DNA of 64,000 bases, taken from positions 1-64,000 of the forward strand of contig NZ_CANLFB010000012.1 of NCBI RefSeq assembly GCF_947489755.1. Reading direction: 5' to 3'. The notes under the pieces are model-generated. The model searched no databases, had not been told where the DNA came from, and was given only the letters and a program-made list of their open reading frames with translations. Made by a program: the position numbers and the translations under genes. Positions 37,402 to 47,572 of the stretch are shown in pieces (positions within the stretch are counted from its first letter, which is position 1; the number at the start of each line of letters is the position of its first letter). This DNA is from an uncultured Psychromonas sp. (GTDB lineage: Bacteria > Pseudomonadota > Gammaproteobacteria > Enterobacterales > Psychromonadaceae).

Positions 37402-39177
37402 CTAGTAAACACGCGCTTTAGGTGGGAAAGCTTCACGTAGTACTGGCGCCATGTTCACGTCACGTTTACACATACTTTCTGTTTCTGCAATGTACATACT
37501 GTGGTGTAACCAGTTCGCATCATCACGGTCAGGGAAATCGAAACGACTATGTGCGCCACGACTTTCTGTACGGAAATTAGCAGATTTAGCAGTTGCTAAC
37601 GCTGTTTCCATTAAGTTATCTAATTCTAAGCATTCGATTCGGTCAGTATTAAACTCACTGCTCTTATCGCTTAATTTTGCATTTTTAAGACGTTCACGAA
37701 TTGCTTCAAGTTCAGCAAGACCTTCAGCCATTGCAGGACCGTCACGGAATACACCGAAGTTATTCTGCATACATTCTTTCAAGTCTTTACGAATTTCGTT
37801 TGGACATTCAGTGCCTGCACCTTTTTCCCAACGATTATAACGCTCTAATGCAGCTTCAATGTTTTCTTCAGTAGGTGCTTTCGACGTATTTTCTTCACTT
37901 AATACTTTACCAAGATGCTTACCTGCAGCTCGACCGAATACCACTAAATCTAATAAAGAGTTACCACCTAAACGGTTAGCTCCATGAACAGATACACAGG
38001 CGATTTCACCTACCGCAAACAACCCTTTCACTTCGACATCTTTACCGTCTGCATCAAGTTTTAATGCTTGACCATTAACAGTTGTTGGAACGCCACCCAT
38101 CATATAATGACAAGTTGGAATAATTGGAATCGGCTCATGTACTGGATCAACATGTGCAAACGTACGAGATAATTCACAAACACCTGGTAAACGACTTTCT
38201 AAAACATCTTTACCAAGATGATCTAGTTTCAATTTAATGTGCGTGCCCCAAGGACCTTCACAACCACGACCTTCACGAATTTCAATCATGATAGAACGAG
38301 CAACAACATCACGACCGGCTAAATCTTTAGCATTCGGTGCATAACGTTCCATGAAGCGTTCGCCGTCTTTATTAAGAAGGTAACCACCTTCACCACGACA
38401 ACCTTCTGTTACCAATGTACCCGCACCCGCTATACCGGTTGGGTGAAATTGCCACATTTCCATATCTTGTACTGGCACGCCAGCACGTAATGCCATACCA
38501 ACACCGTCACCAGTATTAATATGTGCATTAGTAGTTGAAGCATAAATACGCCCTGCTCCACCCGTTGCTAACACTGTCGCTTGCGCTTTAAACATGCACA
38601 CTTCGCCAGTCTCAATTTCAATGGCAGTACAACCTACTACATCACCATCGTCATTTTTAACTAAATCAAGCGCATACCACTCAGAGAAGATAGTTGTTTT
38701 ATTTTTAATATTCTGTTGGTAAAGCGTATGTAGTAAAGCATGACCTGTTCGGTCTGCTGCTGCAGCCGTACGTGCCGCTTGCTCACCACCAAATTCTTTA
38801 GATTGGCCACCAAAAGGACGTTGATATACTGAACCGTCTTCAAAACGAGAAAAAGGTAGTCCCATATTTTCTAATTCGCGAACAGCTTCAGGGCCTTCAT
38901 TACACATATATTCGATAGCGTCTTGGTCACCGATGAAATCAGAACCTTTAACTGTATCGTACATGTGCCATTGCCAGTTATCTGCATGTGCATTACCAAG
39001 AGCAACAGTAATACCACCTTGAGCTGATACAGTATGTGAGCGCGTTGGGAATACTTTCGTAATCAACGCACAGCTTTTTCCTTCCTGCGAAATAGAAAGT
39101 GCCGCGCGCATACCTGCACCACCAGCACCAATTACAATCGCATCAAATTCACGAATAGGTAAACTCACCTTAAACAC
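37402..39177 (-). CDS. sdhA: Succinate dehydrogenase flavoprotein subunit
   Basis: About 590 residues. FAD-binding [14 protein letters not shown], the His that carries covalent FAD in [10 protein letters not shown], active-site HPTG and the Arg in [10 protein letters not shown]. The frame opens with GTG at 39177, overlapping the sdhD stop by 8 bp; a second GTG at 39168 would begin exactly where E. coli SdhA does ([10 protein letters not shown] against MKLPVREFDA) and may be the real start. Oxidises succinate, electrons passing to SdhB. Confidence 0.96.
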   Translation of the reverse strand: MFKVSLPIREFDAIVIGAGGAGMRAALSISQEGKSCALITKVFPTRSHTVSAQGGITVALGNAHADNWQWHMYDTVKGSDFIGDQDAIEYMCNEGPEAVRELENMGLPFSRFEDGSVYQRPFGGQSKEFGGEQAARTAAAADRTGHALLHTLYQQNIKNKTTIFSEWYALDLVKNDDGDVVGCTAIEIETGEVCMFKAQATVLATGGAGRIYASTTNAHINTGDGVGMALRAGVPVQDMEMWQFHPTGIAGAGTLVTEGCRGEGGYLLNKDGERFMERYAPNAKDLAGRDVVARSIMIEIREGRGCEGPWGTHIKLKLDHLGKDVLESRLPGVCELSRTFAHVDPVHEPIPIIPTCHYMMGGVPTTVNGQALKLDADGKDVEVKGLFAVGEIACVSVHGANRLGGNSLLDLVVFGRAAGKHLGKVLSEENTSKAPTEENIEAALERYNRWEKGAGTECPNEIRKDLKECMQNNFGVFRDGPAMAEGLAELEAIRERLKNAKLSDKSSEFNTDRIECLELDNLMETALATAKSANFRTESRGAHSRFDFPDRDDANWLHHSMYIAETESMCKRDVNMAPVLREAFPPKARVY

Positions 39178-39514
39178 CCCACAAAATTACAAAACCAAAA
39201 ACAACATACGCAAATGCAACAGTCGTTAATACAAACTGTAATGTGCCACGTAATAACGTACATTTAACGTAATCTGTTAACACTTGCCAAATACCAATCC
39301 AAGAATGGACAAGCATAGCAACCAACGCCATTAGCGTTAGCACCTTAGTAAATGTTAAAGAGAAAAAGTCTGTCCAAACCTGATAAGTAATATCAGTAGA
39401 CACGATAAAGCCTACAATATAGATAATGTAGGCTAGAAGAATGACAGCACTGGCACGCAATAAAATGTAATCATGCACACCACTTCGTCCAAAAGTACCT
39501 GCAACCTTTACCAT
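39170..39514 (-). CDS. sdhD: Succinate dehydrogenase membrane anchor SdhD
   Basis: 114 residues from the ATG at 39514 (E. coli 115). Three membrane helices; [20 protein letters not shown] holds the quinone/haem-site Arg and Asp region and [13 protein letters not shown] the haem ligand His. The start overlaps the sdhC stop as ATGGTAA, indicating coupled translation. A longer frame to 39601 is rejected because it lies in sdhC. Confidence 0.93.
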   Translation of the reverse strand: MVKVAGTFGRSGVHDYILLRASAVILLAYIIYIVGFIVSTDITYQVWTDFFSLTFTKVLTLMALVAMLVHSWIGIWQVLTDYVKCTLLRGTLQFVLTTVAFAYVVFGFVILWGV

Positions 39515-39882
39515 ACTAAAATCCCCGCTAATATTGACAGAACAGCAGTAATGGCAAAACCAACTTTTGCACTTAATGCCGAACTCTCTAACTCTTCCCA
39601 ATGCCCTAAATCTTGAATCATATGTCTAATACCAAATACAGCGTGGTATGCAAGACCTGTTAATGATCCCCAAAAAACAAACTCGACAATAAACAAGTCA
39701 AAATAACCTTGTACATGTTGAAAGTCTTCAGCGGATGATAACGAACAGTTTAGGAGGGTTAAGAATATTGCCAAGGCAATAAAAACGATAATCCCAGAAA
39801 CACGATGCAGAATAGATGCTGTAGCAGTAATGGGAAATTTAACCGTGGATAGGTCTAAATTTTTTGGTCTCTCTTTGCGCAC
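39508..39882 (-). CDS. sdhC: Succinate dehydrogenase cytochrome b556 subunit SdhC
   Basis: 124 residues with three membrane helices. RPKNLDLSTVKFPITATASI (quinone-site Ser region) and HRVSG are conserved, and the haem b ligand His lies in AYHAVFGIRHMIQD. The start is GTG at 39882 with GAGAAAA about 6 nt upstream. First gene of sdhCDAB-sucABCD. Confidence 0.93.
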   Translation of the reverse strand: MRKERPKNLDLSTVKFPITATASILHRVSGIIVFIALAIFLTLLNCSLSSAEDFQHVQGYFDLFIVEFVFWGSLTGLAYHAVFGIRHMIQDLGHWEELESSALSAKVGFAITAVLSILAGILVW

Positions 39883-40277
39883 AATTTTTCTCTTTATTAA
39901 TGGCTAAAAGTAAGGGGTTGTTTTCACAGGCACTATTGTTAGCATATTGTTAACACTTTGTGACAAGTAAAATATTTCTTTTGTGAACCAAACACAATTA
40001 AAAATAAAATTTGTGAGTTATTAGACATAAAATAAACACAAAAAATTTCAGCTCACTCACCTGCCAGATTACCAGAGACGCGGGCAGACTTGTAGTGCTA
40101 ATTGAGATAATTTTATTTTTTATTGATTGTACTTTATGTGAGTTCAGAGTAATTTTAATTGTTAACAACTTCAGCTCTCAAAGTTGAAATGTTAAATTTG
40201 ACAAGGTCAATGTTAGACTGTAAAAATATGCCATCAAAAAAAAGAGTATAAATAATTTTAAGTCAAGGGAGAGAATA
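39883..40277. promoter_or_regulatory. Divergent sdhC / gltA promoter region
   Basis: 395 bp between the divergently transcribed sdh and gltA genes, as in E. coli, where ArcA and CRP control both. TGTGAACCAAACACA near 39981 resembles half a CRP site plus a partial second half, and GTTAACA runs (near 39955 and 40160) could belong to ArcA sites. These are visual matches only. Confidence 0.5.
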
Positions 40278-41555
40278 ATGTCGGATAAAGTCGCAATACT
40301 TCATTTACCAGGTCAAGATCCTGTAGAACTACCTATCCACCAAGGATCAGCTGGTAATGATGTAATTGATATTCGTAGCTTAGGTAAAACTGGTTACTTC
40401 ACTTACGACCCTGGATTCCTTGCTACAGCTTCTTGTGAGTCAGCAATAACTTACATTGACGGTGACAAAGGGATCTTATTACACCGTGGCTATGCGATAG
40501 ATGAATTAGCTGATAAATCAGATTACTTAGAAGTTTGTTATCTGTTATTAAACGGTCAATTACCTAGCACAGAAGAATTTGCAAAATTCAAACATACTGT
40601 ACTTCACCATACAATGCTTCACGAACAACTGGTTGCTTTTTACCGTGGATTCCGTCGTGATTCACATCCAATGGCTATCATGGTTGGTGTTGTTGGCGCA
40701 CTATCTGCGTTCTACCACGATTCATTAGACATCTCTAATGAATCATGTCGTGAAATAGCAGCATTTCGTCTTATTTCAAAAGTACCAACACTGGCAGCAA
40801 TGAGTTACAAATATTCTGTAGGCCAACCATTCATGTACCCAGATAACACATTATCTTATGCGGGTAACTTCTTGAAGATGATGTTTGGTATTCCTTGTGA
40901 AGAATATGTGGTTAACCCTGTTTTAGAAAGCGCAATGGATAAAATTTTAATCCTTCATGCTGACCATGAACAAAATGCATCAACGTCTACTGTACGTTTA
41001 GCCGGTTCATCTGGTGCTAACCCATTTGCATGTATTGCAGCGGGTATTGCTTCTCTATGGGGTCCTGCACATGGTGGCGCTAATGAAGCATGTTTAGAAA
41101 TGTTAGAAGAAATTGGTTCTGTCGATCGCATTCCAGAATTTGTTGCAAGAGCGAAAGATAAAAATGACCCATTCCGTCTAATGGGCTTTGGTCATCGTGT
41201 TTACAAAAACCATGATCCACGTGCAACAGTAATGCGTAAAACATGTCATGAAGTGCTTGAAGAGTTAAACATTGACGATCCACTTCTAGATGTAGCAATG
41301 GAATTAGAGCGTATTGCGCTTGAAGACCCATACTTCATCGAGAAAAAACTTTACCCTAATGTAGATTTCTACTCAGGTATCGTTTTACGTGCAATGGGCA
41401 TCCCACGTACTATGTTTACAGTAATTTTTGCTGTATCACGTACTGTTGGTTGGATTTCACACTGGAAAGAAATGTTAGATCAACCAGGCCAGAAAATTGG
41501 TCGTCCTCGTCAGTTATACACTGGTGAAGTAGATTTAACGTACCCAGAGAAATAG
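40278..41555 (+). CDS. gltA: Citrate synthase
   Basis: 425 residues, type II hexameric citrate synthase length. Active-site His in [14 protein letters not shown] and [13 protein letters not shown], active-site Asp in [13 protein letters not shown]. Condenses oxaloacetate and acetyl-CoA. AAGGGAGAG lies 7 nt before the ATG. Divergent from sdhC and followed by a strong terminator. Confidence 0.97.
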   Translation: MSDKVAILHLPGQDPVELPIHQGSAGNDVIDIRSLGKTGYFTYDPGFLATASCESAITYIDGDKGILLHRGYAIDELADKSDYLEVCYLLLNGQLPSTEEFAKFKHTVLHHTMLHEQLVAFYRGFRRDSHPMAIMVGVVGALSAFYHDSLDISNESCREIAAFRLISKVPTLAAMSYKYSVGQPFMYPDNTLSYAGNFLKMMFGIPCEEYVVNPVLESAMDKILILHADHEQNASTSTVRLAGSSGANPFACIAAGIASLWGPAHGGANEACLEMLEEIGSVDRIPEFVARAKDKNDPFRLMGFGHRVYKNHDPRATVMRKTCHEVLEELNIDDPLLDVAMELERIALEDPYFIEKKLYPNVDFYSGIVLRAMGIPRTMFTVIFAVSRTVGWISHWKEMLDQPGQKIGRPRQLYTGEVDLTYPEK

Positions 41556-41567
41556 TAATAAAATGCT

Positions 41568-41607
41568 AAACCAACCCTCACCTTAATTCGTGAGGGTTGG
41601 TTTTTTT
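41568..41607. terminator. Terminator between gltA and the convergent hypothetical gene
   Basis: AAACCAACCCTCA / TGAGGGTTGGTTT hairpin plus TTTTTT after gltA. It overlaps the stop of the convergent gene at 41606. Confidence 0.9.
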
Positions 41608-42211
41608 AACTTAGCTGCTTTGACCATTGAATTAACTTTTTCTTCGGATATTTCTTCATTACTTCTTTTTGAACCTTCAAGTAATAATCATTGTTAACAT
41701 CATCTACCTTAAGTAACGTATTCGCATAAAGCATTCGTGCATAAGTGTATTTTTTAAGCGTAAGATGTTTCAACGTACACACCTTGGCGTAAATCTCAGC
41801 TTTAAATAAATCCCCTTTTTCAGTTTCTCTATCAATATTGATACTATTTTCAACATCACTGATATGCGCTAATTCGTTTATGAGAAAAACATACCGATAT
41901 GCGGCATTCATTATGTGTACATGATGATCAGCAGTGTACGGGATAAATTCACTTTGAATGAATACAACAGCCTTATCTTCGTTGTTTAATGTAAAGAAAG
42001 CGGTCACTCCACCTTTTTTTACATTTGTAAAATGAATGTATTCTGATATTTCTTTAAAGTTAACAATATGATCAAATTTAATACGGTGTCTAATCATCAA
42101 GTCTTGTGTTGGAATACTTAAATCAGGGGTTAAAATAATCGTTACTTTGCCTTTAACGTCTTCTTTTTGTTTTAGAATTTCAAACAAATTTTCATAATTA
42201 ACATCGCTCAT
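41606..42211 (-). CDS. Hypothetical protein
   Basis: 201 residues, no signal peptide or membrane span. The first half has alternating strands and helices (VTIILTPDLSIPTQDLMIRH, KAVVFIQSEFIPYTADHHVH), the second half is helical and lysine-rich (LKHLTLKKYTYARMLYANTL). No family recognised. The stop lies inside the gltA terminator. It starts at ATG 42211 with AGTGAG about 8 nt upstream. Confidence 0.65.
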   Translation of the reverse strand: MSDVNYENLFEILKQKEDVKGKVTIILTPDLSIPTQDLMIRHRIKFDHIVNFKEISEYIHFTNVKKGGVTAFFTLNNEDKAVVFIQSEFIPYTADHHVHIMNAAYRYVFLINELAHISDVENSINIDRETEKGDLFKAEIYAKVCTLKHLTLKKYTYARMLYANTLLKVDDVNNDYYLKVQKEVMKKYPKKKLIQWSKQLS

Positions 42212-42539
42212 CAGTACTCACTTCACTTTTTATTACAAAAAAAGAAATTTAAACACAATAATTAAAGATAAGATAACTTATATTTAAGTTAAATTGAGTT
42301 AAATTGAGTTAAGCGCTTACTGCTGGATCTAAGAAAAGTATTAACAGATACCCGTTATGATTTACTTTTATCTGTACATTATTATACTATTTTCAATGTA
42401 CTTAGGCTTATTGTTAATAGAACAAGCACTTAACAAGACACAACAGCACCACTTAGTGGTAAGCCGATATGACAAACGTGCGAAAAATCTTATTAATGTA
42501 ACTAGTCGTTACCCATTGTTACAACACTTTAGAGACATT

Positions 42540-43250
42540 ATGACAAAACAACTGTGTGTATTATCTAACGATAATATTGATTTTCCTGATCCAATAAATG
42601 CATTAGATGATCCTGAAGGTTTACTGGCTATTGGCGGCGATTTGTCGACTCCACGTTTACTCAATGCTTATCAACAAGCTATATTTCCGTGGTTTTCTGA
42701 AGGTGAGCCTATTTTATGGTGGAGCCCGATTGAACGAGCGATAATAAAACCTCAGGAAGTCTATATAAGTAAAAGTATGGCGAAATTTATTCGTCAAACT
42801 ACTTTAACGATTACCATCAACTATGCATTTTCAGATGTCATTGATGCTTGTGCCCTACCGCGTAAAACACAATCAGACACATGGATAAGCCCAATAATAA
42901 AAAAAGCTTATATTGCATTGCATCAAATAGGCTCTGCACACTCAATTGAAGTCTGGGATAAAGACAAGTTAGTTGGGGGTTTATATGGCGTCAACATGGG
43001 TGGCGTATTTTGTGGCGAATCGATGTTTCATCGTCACACTAATGCTTCAAAATTAGCTTTCATCGCCTTATGTAAACACTTCAGTGCTTACCAAGGTCAA
43101 GTCGTTGACTGTCAAATGATGACTTCTCATTTAGCAAGCCTAGGCGTAATAGCGAATACAAGAGACAACTTCATTCAACAATTAAAACAAACAAATAACA
43201 TGGTCATCGACAAAAGTTGCTGGGATAAACAAATAATTACATTGCTTTAA
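42540..43250 (+). CDS. aat: Leucyl/phenylalanyl-tRNA-protein transferase
   Basis: 236 residues from the ATG at 42540. It adds Leu or Phe to proteins with N-terminal Lys/Arg for the N-end rule pathway. Core motifs: FPDPINALDDPEGLLAIGGD, AIFPWFSEGEPILWWSP, GSAHSIEVWDKDKLVGGLYG (each shortened) and VDCQMMTSHLASLG. E. coli Aat is 234 residues and begins at the same point. The frame is open and in phase from 42357 and would add 61 residues with a membrane segment, but no ribosome site precedes that ATG. Confidence 0.93.
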   Translation: MTKQLCVLSNDNIDFPDPINALDDPEGLLAIGGDLSTPRLLNAYQQAIFPWFSEGEPILWWSPIERAIIKPQEVYISKSMAKFIRQTTLTITINYAFSDVIDACALPRKTQSDTWISPIIKKAYIALHQIGSAHSIEVWDKDKLVGGLYGVNMGGVFCGESMFHRHTNASKLAFIALCKHFSAYQGQVVDCQMMTSHLASLGVIANTRDNFIQQLKQTNNMVIDKSCWDKQIITLL

Positions 43251-43455
43251 TGTTTCTAGTTGAGGATTTATGCTCAGTCAGGTTTAAATTAGAATCTAAA
43301 TCTGAACAAACACAAATAGACAACACTGCCATATTGAATAAAAAACAAACAAGTAGCTAAATAGTTAATCGCTCAAATGTGCAAAAAGTGACACATTTTT
43401 ATAAGCGATTTAATTTTCATCTGACTTTTTACGGCATTATTAGTGCTGTAAAAAA

Positions 43456-43854
43456 CTATAGCTGCGTTTTCATTGCACCTAACACCATTTTACGTGTGAT
43501 TAATCCAACATAAATATTATCTTCATCTAATACCGGATACATCTTTGGTTTTTCGTGTATCATTTTTTGTGCTAAATCAACAATACTAAGGGTAGAAGGG
43601 ATACTTAAGGGAGAGTCAGACATAACATCTTCAACTAGTGCAGAATGATCACTGTAATAACTCGCTTCAATAATTTTAGCTAAACAATCTTGCTCGGATA
43701 ACCAGCCAACAACGTGTCCTGACTCATTAACAACCGGCCCACCAATGAGATTCGAGGCTAATAATTTTTCCACTGCAGTTTGTAAATTCATCTCTTTAGT
43801 AAACGCGATATTTTTACCGGTCATGAATTGCTTTACTTGTAGATTTTCTAACAT
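43456..43854 (-). CDS. CBS-domain pair protein
   Basis: 132 residues composed of two CBS motifs (about 8-60 and 72-128), with VNESGHVVGWLSEQDCLAKI and VLDEDNIYVGLITRKMVLGA as the characteristic strand-helix ends. Stand-alone CBS pairs usually bind adenine nucleotides and act as regulators; the partner is unknown here. GGAG precedes the ATG at 43854. Single gene. Confidence 0.85.
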   Translation of the reverse strand: MLENLQVKQFMTGKNIAFTKEMNLQTAVEKLLASNLIGGPVVNESGHVVGWLSEQDCLAKIIEASYYSDHSALVEDVMSDSPLSIPSTLSIVDLAQKMIHEKPKMYPVLDEDNIYVGLITRKMVLGAMKTQL

Positions 43855-43991
43855 AGTCAGCTCCTTTTATCGTTGTGTACATCCTGTATACGTTATTTCA
43901 ATCTAAACCATTTTAATAACAAAGTCGATATTTCGAATAATATAGTGTGATAAACTAAAACCTATATATATCATCACTAAAGGGTTTTAAT

Positions 43992-44537
43992 ATGGCTTCA
44001 TTACAAGATCAATTAATGAACTCAGGTTTAGTTAATAAACAAAAAGCAAAGCAAGCACAAACCGATAAACGCCGCCAAGCAAAACAAAAAAAGAAAAAAG
44101 GCACGGTTGTCATCTCAGACGTACAACTTGCTGTACAAGCAAAAGCTGAACAACAAAAACAAAAAGATCTTGAAAATAATCAGCAAACTCAACAAGAACT
44201 AGCAATACGAGCTGCGCATGGAAAGTTAATACAAATGATTGCTCAGCATTGTGAAAAGGATTATCAAGGTGAATTAGACTATCATTTTACTTATGACAAT
44301 AAAGTAAAGCGTATTGCAGTTAAACCAGAGATCCAAAGAGGCCTAATCAAAGGTGCCTTCGCTATTTGTGTCTTAAATGAAGAATTTTACCTTATCAATA
44401 AAGAAGCAGCCGAAAAATTACGTGCTATTGATGAGTCAGTGTTAGTTGCATTACACGACCAAACTGATATTGAATCTAAGAATGATGAAGATGATCCTTA
44501 TGCAGAGTTCGCAATTCCTGATGATTTAATGTGGTAA
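43992..44537 (+). CDS. DUF2058/YaiL-type nucleoprotein
   Basis: 181 residues. It begins MASLQDQLMNSGLVNKQKAK followed by a very basic, Lys/Gln-rich helix (20-75) likely to contact nucleic acid, and a compact acidic-ended C-terminal domain (90-175) with FTYDNKVKRIAV and the DDPYAEFAIPDDLMW tail. The pattern fits the YaiL family described as polysome- or nucleoprotein-associated in E. coli. AAGGG precedes the ATG. Confidence 0.85.
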   Translation: MASLQDQLMNSGLVNKQKAKQAQTDKRRQAKQKKKKGTVVISDVQLAVQAKAEQQKQKDLENNQQTQQELAIRAAHGKLIQMIAQHCEKDYQGELDYHFTYDNKVKRIAVKPEIQRGLIKGAFAICVLNEEFYLINKEAAEKLRAIDESVLVALHDQTDIESKNDEDDPYAEFAIPDDLMW

Positions 44538-44656
44538 ACAACTAATAAATCTAGATAAATAAGTGACTTATTGCCACTAAGACTTAAAATGGTTTGATTA
44601 AGCTATGCTAATTCATTCTGGCAATATTCTATCAACAACACGAGACTTTCCCATTT

Positions 44657-46981
44657 ATGAACGTGAAGGATTACCAATCACAAATCGAAACCTTAATACC
44701 ATTTTATAATAGTGCTGATTTTAATAGCATGATTGATAAGGTTTTTTTTGGTGAAAGTAATAGTGATAAATTTTTAATTAAAATGGAAATAAGCCGCATT
44801 GCAACCCCTTGCACACGAATTATCGATCTACGTGAAAAAGTGATTGATAAAACGGCACAATATACCTATTTCAATTTAACTCACTACCTAACAACCGCTG
44901 CTGATAAAGAATTAGCGGCAGCGATTAAGTTATATGGTGGGTATACTATTGGGGCTTACGAACAAGTTTTAGATTATGTGCAAAAATTAAAACAACAAAG
45001 CACAGAAGCAACACAAAAAATCACCACAGATATCAACCAAAATATAACTGAAAATATTCAATTAAATAATCATCGTAAACAAACAGCCGCACGCATGTTT
45101 TTTGTTTCAAAAATAGAAATCACTTTTGAAGATGGTGTTGTTTATCAAGCAACAACATCTAATATTTCTATCTCTGGTTTAAAAATAAAACTACTAGAGC
45201 AGCGAAGCCATCTTGACGGACAATTCATACAAGTGAGTTTTACAACGCTGAGTAAAGAATATAAAGATAAAGCGATAACGGATCAAAAAATCAATTATCG
45301 TTTAGTCAAACAACAACAAGAAAAAACAGGATTTTATCTCTACCTAAACCTTGAAGATGACAAACCAGAGTTCGTTCAATTCATTAAATCATTCATCAAA
45401 GCGAACCAACATAAATATAAACTAGATGTGCTTTATTATTTTCGCCTAGCTCGTGAAAAGTCACTAAAAAACAGCACATTAATGGCAATGAATAGTTTAC
45501 CTATTTATCTTAATGCCAATAGCAATAAACCTATTTTATTTATGTTAAGAAACGCAGTGAATAAAGACATATTGAATGATTGGCGTTGTGAGAACACCAA
45601 TCAACTGCCTTTTTTATTCAGCGAATCCCGACTCGCAAAATTACTCTCTTTCGCAAACCCTAAATTGATGACAACCGTTTATAGCTTTACTTATATTACT
45701 GAAGGTGAAGAGTTTCTCTTGTCTGCGACCGAAGAAGAATTACAACAAGATAATTTAAAACATTTATTCATTGAATATGGTAGAACTAAAGCAAACTGGC
45801 GCTGTTATCACCTCACATTGCAAAGCTACACATATCAAGCGATTAAAAGTTACCAATTAACAGATATACGCCCACAAATATTTAATGATATAACGCATCT
45901 AGCCACGTTAACGTCAATCTCAACCAAAGAAATAATAAAGATCGATACACGTTCAGAAAAAGGTAATCCAAACCTATTAAACAAATATGTGCATCGTGAA
46001 AAAGAAGCAGGTTTTACACCTATTTATGATTTATTTCCTGAAGAATTACGTAAAGAAGAGCGCTATAGTTACAGTAGTTCGATAGCCTTAAATACGAATA
46101 ATGCCGCTTTAGCCGGTAAAATTATTGATTTCTCTAATTCGGGTTTAAAGATACAACTTGATACACCTAAGCTATTAACTAGACGTAGTTTGATCACCAT
46201 CGATTTTCTTGACCTACAAAAAATATCAACGCAATTCATATTGAAGAATATAGAATACCGTGTCATTTCATCTAGTCCAAAAGGTGTTTATCACCTACAG
46301 ATAGCATCTCGTGAAAGCTATATGACCATGCATCAGTTCTTTTCAGCGTTAGTCGCCAAGAACCCGACACACTTTAAAGAGATCCCACTTAAATCTCACA
46401 AGCAGCCAGTAACAACACGTTTACATGAAGCTGCAGAATCTGCACTCTCTCAAGCGTTCTTTTATGTATCGACTCAAAATGGACGACCTAAAATCAGTTT
46501 TTCATCAATCGCTGAAGACTCTAAAGCATTAAAGCAACTGTTTAACTTTGGGTGTCAAAGCGAGAATCAAAACAACCATATTGCTCTATCTAATAACAGA
46601 CTATTAGATAGGTTGTTGACGGCTCCGCTCAGGGCGGCTTGCACACAACAAGAACCTCTCAATTTTGAGCGAACGATTTATATTAACAAAATACAAAACG
46701 ACAGTAATAAATGGTCAATTGAAAGTTATTTAGATGAAGATTTTGAATCTCAACAGAGTAAAAGAGACTTTGTAATAAAATACAAAAAACTAAATCAATT
46801 ACAAATACTACATTACCGTCTAACACCGATAGAAGCGCCTAGCTTAAAAGTGATTAGCTCAGAATTAAACGTTATCTCTTGTTATGCGATGCATTTAAGC
46901 AAACGGATAGAAGATGAAATATTAAATATCAATGCAATTATTGAAATAACAGATCGTACCGAACAAATATTAGGAGGGTAA
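44657..46981 (+). CDS. Large cytoplasmic protein with two PilZ-like domains
   Basis: 774 residues without signal or membrane spans. PilZ domain 1 at about 142-245 (QTAARMFFVSKIEI, NISISGLKIK) and PilZ domain 2 at about 465-560 (RKEERYSYSS, DFSNSGLKIQ), the second with the full RxxxR ... D/NxSxxG c-di-GMP signature and the first with a less complete one. The domains are embedded in repeated helical-beta modules (HKYKLDVLYYFRLAREKS), suggesting an internal duplication of about 320 residues. Probably a c-di-GMP effector; the output is unknown. It lies 119 bp after the YaiL-type gene. Confidence 0.8.
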   Translation: MNVKDYQSQIETLIPFYNSADFNSMIDKVFFGESNSDKFLIKMEISRIATPCTRIIDLREKVIDKTAQYTYFNLTHYLTTAADKELAAAIKLYGGYTIGAYEQVLDYVQKLKQQSTEATQKITTDINQNITENIQLNNHRKQTAARMFFVSKIEITFEDGVVYQATTSNISISGLKIKLLEQRSHLDGQFIQVSFTTLSKEYKDKAITDQKINYRLVKQQQEKTGFYLYLNLEDDKPEFVQFIKSFIKANQHKYKLDVLYYFRLAREKSLKNSTLMAMNSLPIYLNANSNKPILFMLRNAVNKDILNDWRCENTNQLPFLFSESRLAKLLSFANPKLMTTVYSFTYITEGEEFLLSATEEELQQDNLKHLFIEYGRTKANWRCYHLTLQSYTYQAIKSYQLTDIRPQIFNDITHLATLTSISTKEIIKIDTRSEKGNPNLLNKYVHREKEAGFTPIYDLFPEELRKEERYSYSSSIALNTNNAALAGKIIDFSNSGLKIQLDTPKLLTRRSLITIDFLDLQKISTQFILKNIEYRVISSSPKGVYHLQIASRESYMTMHQFFSALVAKNPTHFKEIPLKSHKQPVTTRLHEAAESALSQAFFYVSTQNGRPKISFSSIAEDSKALKQLFNFGCQSENQNNHIALSNNRLLDRLLTAPLRAACTQQEPLNFERTIYINKIQNDSNKWSIESYLDEDFESQQSKRDFVIKYKKLNQLQILHYRLTPIEAPSLKVISSELNVISCYAMHLSKRIEDEILNINAIIEITDRTEQILGG

Positions 46982-47572
46982 CTTAGCCATATATCATTTA
47001 GGGAAATGGCTAAGATTGACCATTTAATTTGTTAACTCAAGTTCTTAACTTGGAGGAGTGGCTTACTTTAAAGCTTAGGTCGGTAAGACTGGTATTATTT
47101 TAGATTGATAGCAGAGGTTAGTCATTTAGCTTGCTAACTTAAATTCTGCTTAATAAAGGCAGAATTATATTTAAAATCATCAGATTATGTTTTCCAGCTA
47201 TTTTTAATTATGACTATTTTTTGGGCTATATTATATTCCCCAGTTATATAGTCCGTTAGTTTTGCGTAGTTCAAGGTGGTAGTTCAAGGTGGTAGTTCAA
47301 GGTGGTAGTTCAAGGTGGTAGTTCAAGGTGGTAGTTCAAGGTGAATGATTGAAATAATAACGGGGCAATGAGAGATAATTTAACGCAGAAATAGCAGTGC
47401 TGTTTCGCTTTGCTTATCCAGAAATGAGATTAAATAGGCACCTCAGACTAGTCTCTTAGATGCTCAGCTTAAACAGGTAATTTACATAAACAGTTAAAGC
47501 AAATAATCAAAGTAAAATAGTAAACAAGGTTCACCACTCTTGAGTGCTCCCCTTGTTTAACCTTAACTAATT
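46982..47572. other. Intergenic: weak hairpin and a 13-bp tandem repeat
   Basis: About 590 bp with no gene. CTTAGCCAT / ATGGCTAAG (46982-46990 and 47006-47014) forms a hairpin right after the PilZ gene but lacks a T-run. The rest is featureless apart from the repeat at 47266. Confidence 0.55.
47266..47343. repeat. 13-bp tandem repeat, six copies
   Basis: Six perfect units of GTAGTTCAAGGTG in the gap between the PilZ gene and serB. 13 is not a multiple of 3 and no frame uses it, so it is a non-coding minisatellite likely to vary in copy number. Confidence 0.95.

Noticed and set aside
37389-37436. Longer N-terminus for SdhB
   Set aside because: It overlaps the end of sdhA; the ATG at 37388 gives exactly the family length and conserved start.
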